64,000 nt of DNA from Ferrovibrio sp046294345 (GCA_046294345.1 JBKBJT010000001.1:62001-126000), one strand, 5' to 3'; positions 1-8,960 are shown, counted from the stretch's first letter. Notes: generated by a model from the letters alone, not told the origin. Numbers and translations are program-made.

Positions 1-210
1 CACATAGGGGCCGGCCAGCAGGAAATACGGCCCGAACAGCAGAACGGCCAGTTCCATGCCCCAGACGGTGGGTGCGTTGAAGGCATACCGCATCACCACG
101 TCGATCAGCATGACCGGCGCGATCAGGTAGATCAGCAGGATGGCGAGATAAAAGGCCGCGCGGTTGAGGCCGGTGACGGCGCCAACAAAGCCGGCGATGA
201 CGGGCGGCAT
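1..210 (-). CDS. TRAP transporter small permease (DctQ family), partial
   Basis: The minus-strand frame opens with ATG at 210 behind a GGGAGAG ribosome site and runs off the left edge, so only the first 70 residues are seen. They read as two hydrophobic stretches separated by a short loop containing DVVMRYAFNAPTVWG. That resembles the family pattern of a first membrane helix followed by an R-Y-x-F-N segment and a W-G-x-E motif. DctQ subunits bridge the large permease to the periplasmic binding protein. The gene lies downstream of the binding-protein gene (1318-278), with a terminator-like hairpin between them. The large permease DctM would be expected just outside the window. Confidence 0.85.
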   Translation of the reverse strand, partial: MPPVIAGFVGAVTGLNRAAFYLAILLIYLIAPVMLIDVVMRYAFNAPTVWGMELAVLLFGPYFLLAGPYV

Positions 211-232
211 GGGCTCTCCCGATGACCTGGGG

Positions 233-268
233 AAAAAATGCGGCGGATGCCAACAGGCACCCGCCGCA
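233..268 (-). terminator. Rho-independent terminator or attenuator between TRAP dctP and dctQ
   Basis: Read on the minus strand, an 8-bp stem (TGCGGCGG / CCGCCGCA) encloses a second stem (GTGCC / GGCAT) with a TGTT loop. It is followed at once by six T residues (233-238). It lies right after the stop codon of the binding-protein gene, so it should lower expression of the downstream permease relative to the binding protein, a common arrangement for solute-binding importers. Confidence 0.8.
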
Positions 269-277
269 GGATTCGAT

Positions 278-1318
278 TTAAGCCAATACGCCGAGACGCT
301 TCATGAAGGCAACCTGGCTTTCCAGAATCTTCTTGGCCAGCGCGTTGTCCTTGGTCGCCGCCTGCCAGGCCGCCACGGCCTTGGGACGGTTGGCCAGGAT
401 GTCGGCCGGATCGAAGGTATGGATGGTGCAACCCTTGGCCTTGTACTTCTCCAGCGCGATGGCGTCCTGCACCAGGATATGCTGACGCAGACTGGACGAA
501 ATCTCGCGCGCCGCCACGGCCAGCGCCGCCTTGAATTCGGCCGGCAGCTTTTCATAGGCACCGCGATTGGCGACATAGCTGGTGGCCGTGGTAGGCTGGT
601 GCACGCCCGGCACCACCACATGCTTGGCCACCTCGGCGATGCCGGCCTCGAAATTGGCGGTCAGGTCGCCACGGTCGGCGATGTCGATCACGCCCTTGTC
701 GAGCGCCGAATAGACCTCGCCGGTCGGCAGCGGCGAGACGCTGACGCCGAAGGCCCCCATCACAGCAGACGCCAGACCGACGAAGCGGCCCTTCTTGCCG
801 GCTAGGTCGGCGATCTTGGTGATCGGCATCTTGGCGTGGATCGGTTCCTGGCCATAGACGGTCGGGGCGATATACATCAGCCCGGCCGCGCCATAAGCCT
901 CGCGCGCCATCTCCAGGCCGCCGACCTCGTAGAACCAGGCCTCGTACTGGTCCGATTCCGGGAAGCCGAAGGGAATCGTGCTGGTGAAGGCGAAGGCGGG
1001 AATCTTGCCGGCTTCGTAGCCGTCGAAGGTCTTCATCATCTCGAAGGCGCCGCCGCGCACAGCATCGAAGGCCTGCGCCGCCGGCACGATCTGGCCGCCG
1101 GCAAAAAGCTCGATGGTGAACTTGCCGCCGGTGAGTTCCGACACGCGCTTGACGAAACGCTCCTCGAATTTCTGCGGCGTGGTGCCCGGATCCCACAGCG
1201 CCTGCATGCGCCATTTCACCGCGCCGCTCTGGGCCAGCGCCGGCGTGGCGGCGGCGAAGGTGGCGGCACCCGCGAGGGCGGCGCCCGAGCCGAGCAGCTT
1301 GCGTCGATTGATCGTCAT
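278..1318 (-). CDS. TRAP transporter periplasmic solute-binding protein (DctP family)
   Basis: 346 residues, the usual size of the family. The N-terminus has a twin-arginine-like signal (NRRKLLGSG, then an Ala-rich h-region and TPALAQ cleavage site), so the protein is probably exported. Family features include a WRMQALWDPG opening strand, FAGGQIVPAAQAFDAVRGGAFEM, and the helix segment with ALDKGVIDIADRG that corresponds to the 'GxxDG' ligand region. ATG 1318 is preceded by GGAGGAAACAGG. It is transcribed after mvaA (48-bp gap), which suggests that the ligand is a substrate of mevalonate/HMG-CoA catabolism. That link is inference from position; the binding pocket was not analysed. Confidence 0.92.
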   Translation of the reverse strand: MTINRRKLLGSGAALAGAATFAAATPALAQSGAVKWRMQALWDPGTTPQKFEERFVKRVSELTGGKFTIELFAGGQIVPAAQAFDAVRGGAFEMMKTFDGYEAGKIPAFAFTSTIPFGFPESDQYEAWFYEVGGLEMAREAYGAAGLMYIAPTVYGQEPIHAKMPITKIADLAGKKGRFVGLASAVMGAFGVSVSPLPTGEVYSALDKGVIDIADRGDLTANFEAGIAEVAKHVVVPGVHQPTTATSYVANRGAYEKLPAEFKAALAVAAREISSSLRQHILVQDAIALEKYKAKGCTIHTFDPADILANRPKAVAAWQAATKDNALAKKILESQVAFMKRLGVLA

Positions 1319-1366
1319 TCCTGTTTCCTCCGTTGTTTTTCTCTTGGGTGATGAAACGCGACAGAA

Positions 1367-2686
1367 CTATGTCTTGCGCAGGCGGGCGAGGATCTCGGCC
1401 GCGCGGTCGGTGCGCACGTCGTGGCTGGCGGCCAGTTCGGCGGCAACCTTGTCGATCTCCTCGCCGGCGGCGCCGGCGACAATGGCGATGTTGCGGGCAT
1501 GCAGGGCCATATGGCCGCGCTGGATGCCTTCGGTGGCCAGCGCGCGCAGGGCGGCCATGTTCTGCGCCAAACCGACGGTGACCGTGATCTCGGCCAGTTC
1601 CTGCGCCGTCGAAACGCCGAGGATGCGCAGCGCCAGCTGCGCCAATGGATGCGTCTTGGTGGCGCCGCCGACCAGGCCCAGCGCCATGGGCATTTCCAAC
1701 GTGCCGACCAGGCGACCGTCGTTGCTGAGTTCCCAGGTGGTGAGCGAGGTGTAATGCCCGCCGCGCGCCGCCCAGGCATGGGCGCCGGCCTCGATGGCCC
1801 GCCAGTCGTTGCCGGTGGCCACCACCACGGGATCGATGCCGTTCATGATGCCCTTGTTGTGCGTGGCGGCGCGGTAAGGATCGACGGCGGCGAAGGTATA
1901 GGCATCCAGGATGCCGTCGATGATCCGCCGGCCGGAGAACTCCTTGGTCGCCAGCGATTCTTCCGTCAGGCTGACGCGGGCACGCGCCAGGCGGCGGTCG
2001 GCGAGATTCGACAGAATGCGCAGCCGCACGCTGCCGCCGGTGACGCGCTCGACGATGGGTGCCACCGTCTCGGCCATGGTGTTCACCGTGTTGGCGCCCA
2101 TGGCGTCGCGCACGTCGACCAGCAGATGCAGCACCACGATGGGGCCGCGCGGCGTCTGCGGGAAGACATGCACCTCGATGTCGCGGCAGCCGCCGCCCAG
2201 GCCGATCAGCACCTTGTCGCGGGCATTGGCGGCGGCGAGGATCTCGTCGCGGGCGGCCAGAATCTGCAGCCGCGCGCCATGGGGATCGGACAGGCCGATC
2301 ACCTGCACCTGGGCGCGCATGATCGGCATGGTGGAGGAGGTTTCGAAACCGCCGCAGCCGCGCGCGATGCGCGCCATGTAGGAGGCGGCGGCAACGATGG
2401 AAGGCTCCTCCACCGCCATGGGGATCAGGTAGTCGCGGCCGTTGATCTGGAAATTGGTGGCGACGGCAAAGGGCAACTCGAAGGTGCCAACCACATTCTC
2501 GATCATGCCGTTGGCGCGTTCCACCGGCAGGGCACCGGGCGCGGCCAGCAGGGCGCGGTCGGCATCGCTTAAGGAAGCCGCATCCGCCAGTGCCGCCAGA
2601 CGCTGCGCCGGCGTCATGTTGCGGTAATTCTCGATACGCGAATTGACACTTCGCCCTGCCGCATTGGCAGAGACCGCCTTGCTCAT
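1367..2686 (-). CDS. mvaA: Class II (degradative) hydroxymethylglutaryl-CoA reductase
   Basis: 439 residues from ATG 2686, chosen because GGAGGAAACACC lies just upstream; an earlier in-frame start has no ribosome site. Class II hallmarks are visible: ENVVGTFELPFAVATNF (catalytic Glu region), THNKGIMNGID (catalytic Lys), TGNDWRAIEAGAHAWA (catalytic Asp) and RGHMALHARN (catalytic His). Degradative enzymes of this class oxidise mevalonate to HMG-CoA. Its neighbours, a TRAP transporter downstream and a divergent MocR regulator, suggest an inducible mevalonate uptake and degradation operon. A biosynthetic role is less likely because alphaproteobacteria normally use the MEP pathway. Confidence 0.95.
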   Translation of the reverse strand: MSKAVSANAAGRSVNSRIENYRNMTPAQRLAALADAASLSDADRALLAAPGALPVERANGMIENVVGTFELPFAVATNFQINGRDYLIPMAVEEPSIVAAASYMARIARGCGGFETSSTMPIMRAQVQVIGLSDPHGARLQILAARDEILAAANARDKVLIGLGGGCRDIEVHVFPQTPRGPIVVLHLLVDVRDAMGANTVNTMAETVAPIVERVTGGSVRLRILSNLADRRLARARVSLTEESLATKEFSGRRIIDGILDAYTFAAVDPYRAATHNKGIMNGIDPVVVATGNDWRAIEAGAHAWAARGGHYTSLTTWELSNDGRLVGTLEMPMALGLVGGATKTHPLAQLALRILGVSTAQELAEITVTVGLAQNMAALRALATEGIQRGHMALHARNIAIVAGAAGEEIDKVAAELAASHDVRTDRAAEILARLRKT

Positions 2687-2771
2687 CGGTGTTTCCTCCA
2701 TTCGGCCACTGCCTGTGCCGGCGCGGCCCTGATGACGGCCCAAAATCGCGGTGCATGCCCTTTTAAACAAG

Positions 2772-2826
2772 GGACAATTCCGGCTATTGTCCGATCAACT
2801 GTACTGATTGATTATCTGGTACAGTT
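2772..2826. promoter_or_regulatory. Two dyads in the mvaA / mocR divergent promoter
   Basis: Two perfect inverted repeats lie side by side in the intergenic region: GGACAAT-N7-ATTGTCC (2772-2792) and AACTGTAC-N14-GTACAGTT (2797-2826). The second also contains the near-direct repeats CTGTAC and CTGGTAC, as expected for MocR-type dimers. Their position between mvaA and the MocR gene makes them probable operators for both. Which dyad the regulator uses is not known. Confidence 0.6.
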
Positions 2827-2842
2827 CGGGAGGATCAACAGC

Positions 2843-4225
2843 ATGCGCATCGCCAGGGCGGAGCAGATCGCCCGCAACATCGCCCAGCAGGTGGAACGCG
2901 GCCATCTGGTGCCGGGCGCGCGGCTGGGTTCGGTGCGCCAGGCCGCCACCGAGTTCGGCGTGTCGAAGAACACCATGGTCGAGGCCTATGACCGGCTGGT
3001 GGCGCAGGGTTATCTGGAGCCCCGGCGCGGCTCGGGCTTTTATGTCGCGCGGCCCCGCCCCAAAGCCTCGGCGGCGATCCGGCCCGCCCATGTCAGCGAG
3101 GCGATCGATCTCGTCTCGCTGCTGCGCGAACAACTCAACCAGCATTATGCCGTGCGCGTCGGCGATGGCCGCCCGCCAGCGGCGTGGATGGAGGGGTCCG
3201 AACTCGGTCGCCATCTGCGCCTGAGTACACGCGGCGGCGAACGCATCGAACATGGTTATGGCGCGCCGCAGGGTTACGGCCCCTTACGCGAGATGATCGC
3301 CGGCCGGCTGATCGAACGCTCGATCCATGTGACGGCCGAGCAGATCCTGCTCACCTTCGGCGCCAACCATGCACTGGACCTGATCGTGCGGCATTTCATC
3401 GAACCGGGCGATGCCGTGCTGGTCGACAGCCCCGGTTACTATCCGCTGTTCGGCAAGCTGCGGCTGGCGCGTGCCAACGTGATCGGTGTGCGCCGCAATG
3501 CGGACGGCCCCGATCCGGACGATCTGGAGGCCAAGGCCGCGCAGCACCGCCCGCGCCTGTTCTTCACCCAGACGCTGGCGCATAACCCGACCGGCACTTC
3601 GATGACGCCGGCCGGCATCCACCGCCTGCTGCAGCAGTCCGAGCGACTGGGCATGATCCTGGTGGAGGACGATCCCTTCGCCGACCTGCTGCCACCGATC
3701 ACGCCGCGCCTGGCGGCGCTGGACCAGCTTGAGCGCGTGATCTATGTCGGCACGTTTTCCAAGACGCTGTCGGCCAGCCTGCGCACCGGCTACATCGCCG
3801 CCGCCCCGGCGCTGATCCGCTCGCTCACCGACGTGAAGATGCTGACCGTGGTGAACAGTTCGGGTTATGTCGAACGCCTGATCCACGACCTGATGGCCGA
3901 CGGGCATTACCGCCATCACCTGAACCGCCTGCGCGAACGCGTGGCGCGCGCTTCCGCCCAGGCGATGGCCGACCTGGCCGGCATCGGCCTGCGGGATTTC
4001 AGCGCCCCGGCCGGCGGTTATTACCTGTGGTGCCCGCTGCCCGAGGGCGTCGATGATGTGGCGCTGGCCCGCCGCGCCTCGGAGGAAGGCATCTTCCTGG
4101 CACCCAGCTCGATCTTCACGCTGGACCGCGAGGCGCACCGCCCCGCCCTGCGCATCAACGTGGCCTATGCCGAGGATCCCGCCTTCCTGGATTTCATGCG
4201 CCGCGTCTGCAACGGCGCGACCTGA
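2843..4225 (+). CDS. MocR-type regulator (GntR wHTH fused to a class I aminotransferase fold)
   Basis: 460 residues from ATG 2843, selected for the GGGAGGATCAACAGC leader. Residues about 1-75 form a GntR winged helix (QIARNIAQQVERGHLVPGARLGSVRQAATEFGVSKNTMVEAYDRLVAQGYLEPRRGSGFYV). The rest is a PLP-dependent aminotransferase-like domain, with NPTGTSM, EDDPFADLLP and the Schiff-base lysine region GTFSKTLSASLRTGYI. MocR proteins bind PLP or an amino-containing effector and usually control a divergent operon, here mvaA plus the TRAP transporter. The gene converges on an MFS gene with only 3 bp between stop codons. Confidence 0.93.
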   Translation: MRIARAEQIARNIAQQVERGHLVPGARLGSVRQAATEFGVSKNTMVEAYDRLVAQGYLEPRRGSGFYVARPRPKASAAIRPAHVSEAIDLVSLLREQLNQHYAVRVGDGRPPAAWMEGSELGRHLRLSTRGGERIEHGYGAPQGYGPLREMIAGRLIERSIHVTAEQILLTFGANHALDLIVRHFIEPGDAVLVDSPGYYPLFGKLRLARANVIGVRRNADGPDPDDLEAKAAQHRPRLFFTQTLAHNPTGTSMTPAGIHRLLQQSERLGMILVEDDPFADLLPPITPRLAALDQLERVIYVGTFSKTLSASLRTGYIAAAPALIRSLTDVKMLTVVNSSGYVERLIHDLMADGHYRHHLNRLRERVARASAQAMADLAGIGLRDFSAPAGGYYLWCPLPEGVDDVALARRASEEGIFLAPSSIFTLDREAHRPALRINVAYAEDPAFLDFMRRVCNGAT

Positions 4226-4228
4226 GCT

Positions 4229-5473
4229 TCAGGCTTTCGCGGCGGAAATCACCCGCTCGATGCTGAACATGCCGCCCAGCAGCAGGATGCCGAGCAGGCC
4301 GATGGCAACCAGCACATGGGTGGAATGCGCCACCGCGCCGAAAATCAGCGCCATCAGCATCGCCGCCACGCTGGCCACCGCCGCCGCCAGGCCGCTGCCG
4401 GCCGGCAGATCGGCAAGCTGCAGATTGCGCAGGGCCAGCGTGTCGCAGGCCAGCCAGTAGGATTGCCCGGCCACGGCGGCGACGAAGAAAACCGGCGCAT
4501 AGGCCTCGGCCGTGCGCCAGCCCAGATGCAGGTCGAGCAGCAGCGCATAACCGGCAGCCAGCAGCGCCAGCACCGGCGCCGCGCGCAGCACCAGTTCCAC
4601 ATGCCGGTCCAAAATCCGCGCCAGCAGCAGGCCCGCCAGCGCGCCGCCCAGGGTGGACGCGGCAACAAAAAGCCCGAGCGCATGAGCCGCGCCGGTGACA
4701 TTGGCGGCATGGATGGCGAAGAACGGCACCGTCATGTCGATGCCCTGCGCCACGCCGCGCATCTGCAGATACGAGCGATACCAGCGCGAGCGACCGGCCA
4801 GCCGGAAGCCATCGGCCAGCGAAGGCAGGTGCGTGCCGGCCGCCGCGCCGCGGTTTTCAAAGAACAGCAGGATGGCGAGCGCGCCGAGCGTGAGGCAGAT
4901 GGCGGCGATCAGCAGCTTCCAGCCATACCCGTCGATGCTGCGCGGCGCGTCATGCTGGCTGTAGAACACATAGAGCAGCAGCACGGTGAACAGGCCGCCG
5001 GCGGCCAGCCGCAAGGCCAGCAGCGCGCCGCGCCGATGCGCCGGGATCGCCTTGGCGGCAAGCTGGCGGAAGCCCAGGCCGCCCAGCCCGTTGGCCAGCC
5101 CGACCAGCAGCAGCAGAACCACGATGGCGACAATGGCGGGCAATGGCGGCAGCAGCCAGGCGGCCAGCGCCATGCCGCCAAGGGCGATGGCTTTCGCGAA
5201 GGTGGCCAGGCCGACCAGCAGTTTCGCCAGCGGCGCGCGCACCACGGCGGGCCCGAGCGCCAGCGAGGCGGCGAGCTGGCCGGCCCGCACCAGCGGCACG
5301 GCGGCCGAGACAACGAAAGCGAAGGCGCCCAGCGCATGCAGCAGCCAGGGCACGACGATGTTGGGCGAGGCGATCTGGTCGCTGGCATCCACCAGCGTGC
5401 CATTGGCGATGCCGAGGCCAAAATTGCGCAGCAGCAGCGGATCGGTCGGTGCGGTGTGTTCTGGTTCGGTCAT
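4229..5473 (-). CDS. MFS-like membrane transporter
   Basis: 414 residues, almost entirely hydrophobic, with about 11-12 predicted membrane spans. The N-terminus (LLLRNFGLGIANGTLVDASDQIASPNIVVPWLLHALG) resembles uncharacterised MFS carriers, and the central cytosolic loop (residues about 200-225) separates two six-helix halves. Nothing in the sequence fixes the substrate. It runs convergent with the MocR gene and divergent from the flavoprotein gene at 5590. No specific family member was recognised. Confidence 0.7.
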   Translation of the reverse strand: MTEPEHTAPTDPLLLRNFGLGIANGTLVDASDQIASPNIVVPWLLHALGAFAFVVSAAVPLVRAGQLAASLALGPAVVRAPLAKLLVGLATFAKAIALGGMALAAWLLPPLPAIVAIVVLLLLVGLANGLGGLGFRQLAAKAIPAHRRGALLALRLAAGGLFTVLLLYVFYSQHDAPRSIDGYGWKLLIAAICLTLGALAILLFFENRGAAAGTHLPSLADGFRLAGRSRWYRSYLQMRGVAQGIDMTVPFFAIHAANVTGAAHALGLFVAASTLGGALAGLLLARILDRHVELVLRAAPVLALLAAGYALLLDLHLGWRTAEAYAPVFFVAAVAGQSYWLACDTLALRNLQLADLPAGSGLAAAVASVAAMLMALIFGAVAHSTHVLVAIGLLGILLLGGMFSIERVISAAKA

Positions 5474-5589
5474 GCGGAGATGCGAATCGGATCGGAAGAC
5501 CAGCTTGGCATCGCTGGCGACGACAATAAAGCGCCGGGCGAGGAAGCCGGCCCATTGCGCGGCCGCCGGCGAGGCGGCATTACAGGCCC

Positions 5590-6801
5590 ATGAACACGAC
5601 CCCTGTCCATCGCATCGCCATCATCGGCGCCGGCCCGGCCGGACTGATGGCCGCCGAGGTGATCGCGCGCGAGGGCAGCGGGGCTGTCGCGGTGACGGTG
5701 TTCGAGCGCATGCCCAGCCCGGCCCGCAAGCTGCTGATGGCGGGTCGCGGCGGGCTGAACATCACCCATTCCGAGGCCATGGAGCGGTTCCGTGCGCGCT
5801 ATGGCGCCGCCGAAGGCTGGATGCGCGCCGCGCTGGAAGCCTTTCCGCCGCAGGCATTGGTGCAATGGTGCGACGGCCTGGGCCAGCCGACCTTCGTGGG
5901 CAGCAGCGGCCGCGTTTTTCCGCGCGCGATGAAGGCTAGCCCTCTGCTGCGCGCCTGGCTGGCGCGGCTGAACGATCTGGGCGTGACGCTGAAGACACGG
6001 GCGGAATGGACCGGCTGGACCGACGATGGTCGCGCCCTGCGCTTCAATGATGGCAGCACGTATGCCGCCGATGCCGTCGTGCTGGCGCTCGGCGGTGCGT
6101 CGTGGCCACGGCTTGGTGCCGATGGCGGCTGGACCGCCCTGCTGCCCGATATCGCGATAACGCCGCTGCAGCCGGCCAATTGCGGTTTCCAAGTCGCATG
6201 GTCGGAGCATTTCCGCGACCGCCATGCCGGCACGCCGCTCAAACGCATCGCACTCAGCTTTGCCGGCCAGACGATCCGCGGCGAGGCGATGATCGGCGCA
6301 CAAGGCATCGAGGGCGGCGCGGTCTATGCGCTGTCGGCCGCCTTGCGCGATGCCATCACCCGCGATGGCGTGGCGGAACTGAAGATCGACCTGCGGCCCG
6401 ACATGGACGATGCCGAGCTGCATGAAAAACTGAACCAGCCGCGGCGCGGCGCCTCGCTGGCCAATTTCCTGCGCAAGCAGATCAACCTGCCGCCGGTGGC
6501 CATCGGCCTGATCCAGGAAGCCCTGCATGGCGGCAGCACTATTCCGCTTGATCGGCTGGTGCGTGCGCTGCCGCTGCGTCTCACCGCACCTTTCGGGCTG
6601 GCCCGCGCGATTTCCACGGCGGGCGGCATCGCGCTGGATGAGTTGGACGAACACCTGATGCTGCGCAAACGGCCGGGGGTGTTCGTGGCCGGCGAGATGC
6701 TGGACTGGGAAGCACCCACCGGTGGCTATTTGCTGCAGGGCTGTATGGCCACAGGCGTTGTCGCCGGCCGGGGCGTGCTGCACTGGCTGCAGGGGCATTG
6801 A
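5590..6801 (+). CDS. NAD(P)/FAD-dependent flavoprotein of the TIGR03862 / HI0933 (YhiN) type
   Basis: 403 residues. The N-terminal FAD-binding motif is GAGPAGLMAAEVIAREG, followed by the HI0933 signature RKLLMAGRGGLNITHS. The C-terminus carries the second FAD contact in GVFVAGEMLDWEAPTGGYLLQGCMATG, which matches the family's closing motif (GExLDxxGxxGGYNLQ, here W-E-A-P-T). The family is widespread but its reaction is not established. No operon partner is close: the next gene lies 145 bp downstream. Confidence 0.88.
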   Translation: MNTTPVHRIAIIGAGPAGLMAAEVIAREGSGAVAVTVFERMPSPARKLLMAGRGGLNITHSEAMERFRARYGAAEGWMRAALEAFPPQALVQWCDGLGQPTFVGSSGRVFPRAMKASPLLRAWLARLNDLGVTLKTRAEWTGWTDDGRALRFNDGSTYAADAVVLALGGASWPRLGADGGWTALLPDIAITPLQPANCGFQVAWSEHFRDRHAGTPLKRIALSFAGQTIRGEAMIGAQGIEGGAVYALSAALRDAITRDGVAELKIDLRPDMDDAELHEKLNQPRRGASLANFLRKQINLPPVAIGLIQEALHGGSTIPLDRLVRALPLRLTAPFGLARAISTAGGIALDELDEHLMLRKRPGVFVAGEMLDWEAPTGGYLLQGCMATGVVAGRGVLHWLQGH

Positions 6802-6882
6802 ACGCCGGGCGTTCCGAAATCGGGAAATCCGCCAAAACCTGGCCAATCAAACCATCCGACCTGCCGAGTTGCCGGTTTGGAT

Positions 6883-6909
6883 TTGACTATACTAACTATT
6901 TCGTACATT
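6883..6909 (+). promoter_or_regulatory. Possible promoter for the shikimate dehydrogenase/TRAP operon
   Basis: In an AT-rich patch upstream of the operon, TTGACT (6883-6888) and TACATT (6904-6909) are separated by 15 bp, shorter than ideal for sigma-70. The patch also contains the near repeats ACTATACTAACTA, which could be an operator. Weak evidence, based on sequence alone. Confidence 0.3.
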
Positions 6910-6946
6910 CTGCACCAAGACGCCCGAAGGGGAGACGGGAGAAGCC

Positions 6947-7885
6947 GTGAATACGGGACGCGACATGTCAGGCCGCGACACTTGCATACGGGCATTGCAG
7001 GCCCTGATGGCGGCCCATGCCCCACGCATACAGACGCCGGCGGTGCTGGTCGGCCTGATCGGCCGCGGCATCCAGCAGTCACGCACCCCGATGATGCATG
7101 AGCGCGAGGCGGCACGGCTGGGCCTCGACTGCATTTATATCCTGGTCGATTTCGATGCCCTGTCGCTGCCCGATGCGGCCCTGCCCGACATGCTGGCCGC
7201 CGGCGCCGCGCTCGGTTTCCAGGGTTTCAACGTCACCCACCCCTTCAAGCAGCAGATCCTGCCGCATCTGGCCGCGCTGTCGCCCGAGGCCGCCGCCATC
7301 GGCGCGGTGAACACCGTGGTCTATGCCGGCGGCGCAACCACCGGCCACAATACCGATTGCTGGGGTTTTGCCGAGGGCTTCCGCGCCGGCCTGCCTGATG
7401 TGCCGTTGCGCCAGGTGGTGCAGTTCGGCGCCGGCGGCGCCGGGGCTGCCGTGGCCTATGCCCTGATGCAGTTGGGCGTCGCACGGCTGGAGATCATCGA
7501 TACCGATCCGGCGCGGGCGCAGGCCCTGGCCCGGCACATGCAGCGCGACTGGGGCGACCGCGTGCAGGCCGGCGAACACGCGGCGGACGCGCTGGGGCAG
7601 ACGCTTTCGTGGAGTGACGGCATCGTCAACACCACGCCGGTCGGCATGGCGAAATATCCCGGCACGCCGTTTCCCGCCGATCTGCTGCGCGGCCATCACT
7701 GGGTGGCCGAGATCATCTATTTCCCGCAGGAGACCGAATTGCTGCGCGCGGCGAGCGCGCTGGGCTGCCGCACGCTGGCCGGCACCGGCATGGCGATCGG
7801 CCAGGCCGTGCGGGCATTCGAGCTTTTCACCGGGCGCAAGTCCGACATGGCCGCGATGGCGGACCATTTCGCGGCGGCGGCCTGA
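6947..7885 (+). CDS. aroE: Shikimate (quinate/shikimate-type) dehydrogenase
   Basis: 312 residues from GTG 6947 behind GGGAGAAGCC; an ATG at 6965 is the alternative start. Substrate-domain motifs are GLIGRGIQQSRTPMMHEREA (the S-x-S/T-P region) and FNVTHPFKQ with the catalytic Lys. Cofactor-domain motifs are GAVNTVV, GHNTDCWGF (catalytic Asp in NTD), GAGGAGAAVAYAL (nucleotide-binding loop) and VNTTPVGM. It is the first gene of a run with a complete TRAP transporter and a type II dehydroquinase. That favours a catabolic quinate/shikimate role over housekeeping aromatic biosynthesis. The assignment as quinate or shikimate dehydrogenase cannot be decided from motifs alone. Confidence 0.88.
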   Translation: MNTGRDMSGRDTCIRALQALMAAHAPRIQTPAVLVGLIGRGIQQSRTPMMHEREAARLGLDCIYILVDFDALSLPDAALPDMLAAGAALGFQGFNVTHPFKQQILPHLAALSPEAAAIGAVNTVVYAGGATTGHNTDCWGFAEGFRAGLPDVPLRQVVQFGAGGAGAAVAYALMQLGVARLEIIDTDPARAQALARHMQRDWGDRVQAGEHAADALGQTLSWSDGIVNTTPVGMAKYPGTPFPADLLRGHHWVAEIIYFPQETELLRAASALGCRTLAGTGMAIGQAVRAFELFTGRKSDMAAMADHFAAAA

Positions 7886-7949
7886 GGCAACGAAAGGATT
7901 TCAGTAACCGTAACCCAACATCTGAGTCCAAAAATCGGGAGGAAACACA

Positions 7950-8951
7950 ATGACCATAGAAACCACACGTCGCCGCTTTCTCGCCGGCACCGGCATGGCC
8001 GCAGCCACCCTTGGCCTGTCCGGCCTGAGCATCCCGGCCCATGCGCAGGGCAAGCCGAAACTGCGCTTCTCGGCCGTCTTTTCCGAACAGGATATCCGCG
8101 CCGAGATGATGAAGAAGTTCGCCGAAGGCGTTGCCGGCGACTTCGCCTTCGAGGGTTACTATGGCGGCAACCTGTTCAAGCAGGGCACCGAGCTGGTGGC
8201 GATCCAGCGCGGCAACCTTGAAATGGGCAACATCGCGCCGCAGGATATCTCGAAGCAGATTCCCGCCTGGTCGATCCTGACGGCGGCCTATCTGTTCCGC
8301 GATGCCGACCACCTCGCCAAGTTCTTCGCCAGCGCGCCGGGCGCCGAGATGAAGAAGATGGCCGACGACCAGTTGGGCATCCATATCCTCGGCCCGACCT
8401 ATTTCGGCGCGCGCCAGGTCGGCCTGAAGCCGAACAAGAAGATCACCACCCCGGCCGACCTGGCCGGCATCAAGCTGCGCATGCCGCCGGGCGAGGCCTG
8501 GCAGTTCCTGGGTGAGTCGCTGGGCGCCAACCCCACGCCGATGGCCTATGCCGAGGTCTATACCGGCCTGCAGACCGGTGCCATCGACGGCCAGGACAAC
8601 CCGCTGCCCAATGTCGAGAACATGAAGTTCTACGAGGTGATGTCGCAGATCGTGCTGACCTCGCACCTGGTCGGCTTCGACCTGCTCACCGTGTCGAGCA
8701 AGGTGTGGAAGGGCATGTCGGCGGACGCGCAGAAGCGTTTCCAGGCCGCCGCGGACGCCGCCATCGACTTCTCGACCAAGAAACACCAGGCGCGCGAGAA
8801 GGAGCTGCTCGATCTGTTCAAGAGCAAGGGCCTGAATATCTATCAGCCCGACCAGGCCGCCTTCCGCAAGCATGCCCAGGCGAAATACCTGGCCTCCGAC
8901 CTGGCCAAGGACTGGCCGAAGGGCATGGTCGACAAGATCAACGCGCTCTAG
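7950..8951 (+). CDS. TRAP transporter solute-binding protein (DctP family)
   Basis: 333 residues starting at ATG 7950 behind GGGAGGAAACACA. A Tat signal is clear (TRRRFLAGTGMAAATLGLS ending in AHAQG). The mature part has EMMKKFAEGV, GGNLFKQGTELVAIQRG, ADLAGIKLRMPPG (with the Arg that usually holds the ligand carboxylate) and TGAIDGQDNPLPN, the typical TRAP ligand-loop motif. It is followed by a hairpin and then the DctQ and DctM genes. With the flanking AroE-like and AroQ-like enzymes, a quinate- or shikimate-like acid is the most plausible ligand (inference). Confidence 0.93.
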   Translation: MTIETTRRRFLAGTGMAAATLGLSGLSIPAHAQGKPKLRFSAVFSEQDIRAEMMKKFAEGVAGDFAFEGYYGGNLFKQGTELVAIQRGNLEMGNIAPQDISKQIPAWSILTAAYLFRDADHLAKFFASAPGAEMKKMADDQLGIHILGPTYFGARQVGLKPNKKITTPADLAGIKLRMPPGEAWQFLGESLGANPTPMAYAEVYTGLQTGAIDGQDNPLPNVENMKFYEVMSQIVLTSHLVGFDLLTVSSKVWKGMSADAQKRFQAAADAAIDFSTKKHQAREKELLDLFKSKGLNIYQPDQAAFRKHAQAKYLASDLAKDWPKGMVDKINAL

Positions 8952-8960
8952 CAGCATGGG

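Noticed and set aside
552..2756. Very long antisense open frame across mvaA and dctP
   Set aside because: Arginine/alanine-rich translation typical of a high-GC shadow; the real genes lie in another frame of the same strand with motifs and ribosome sites.
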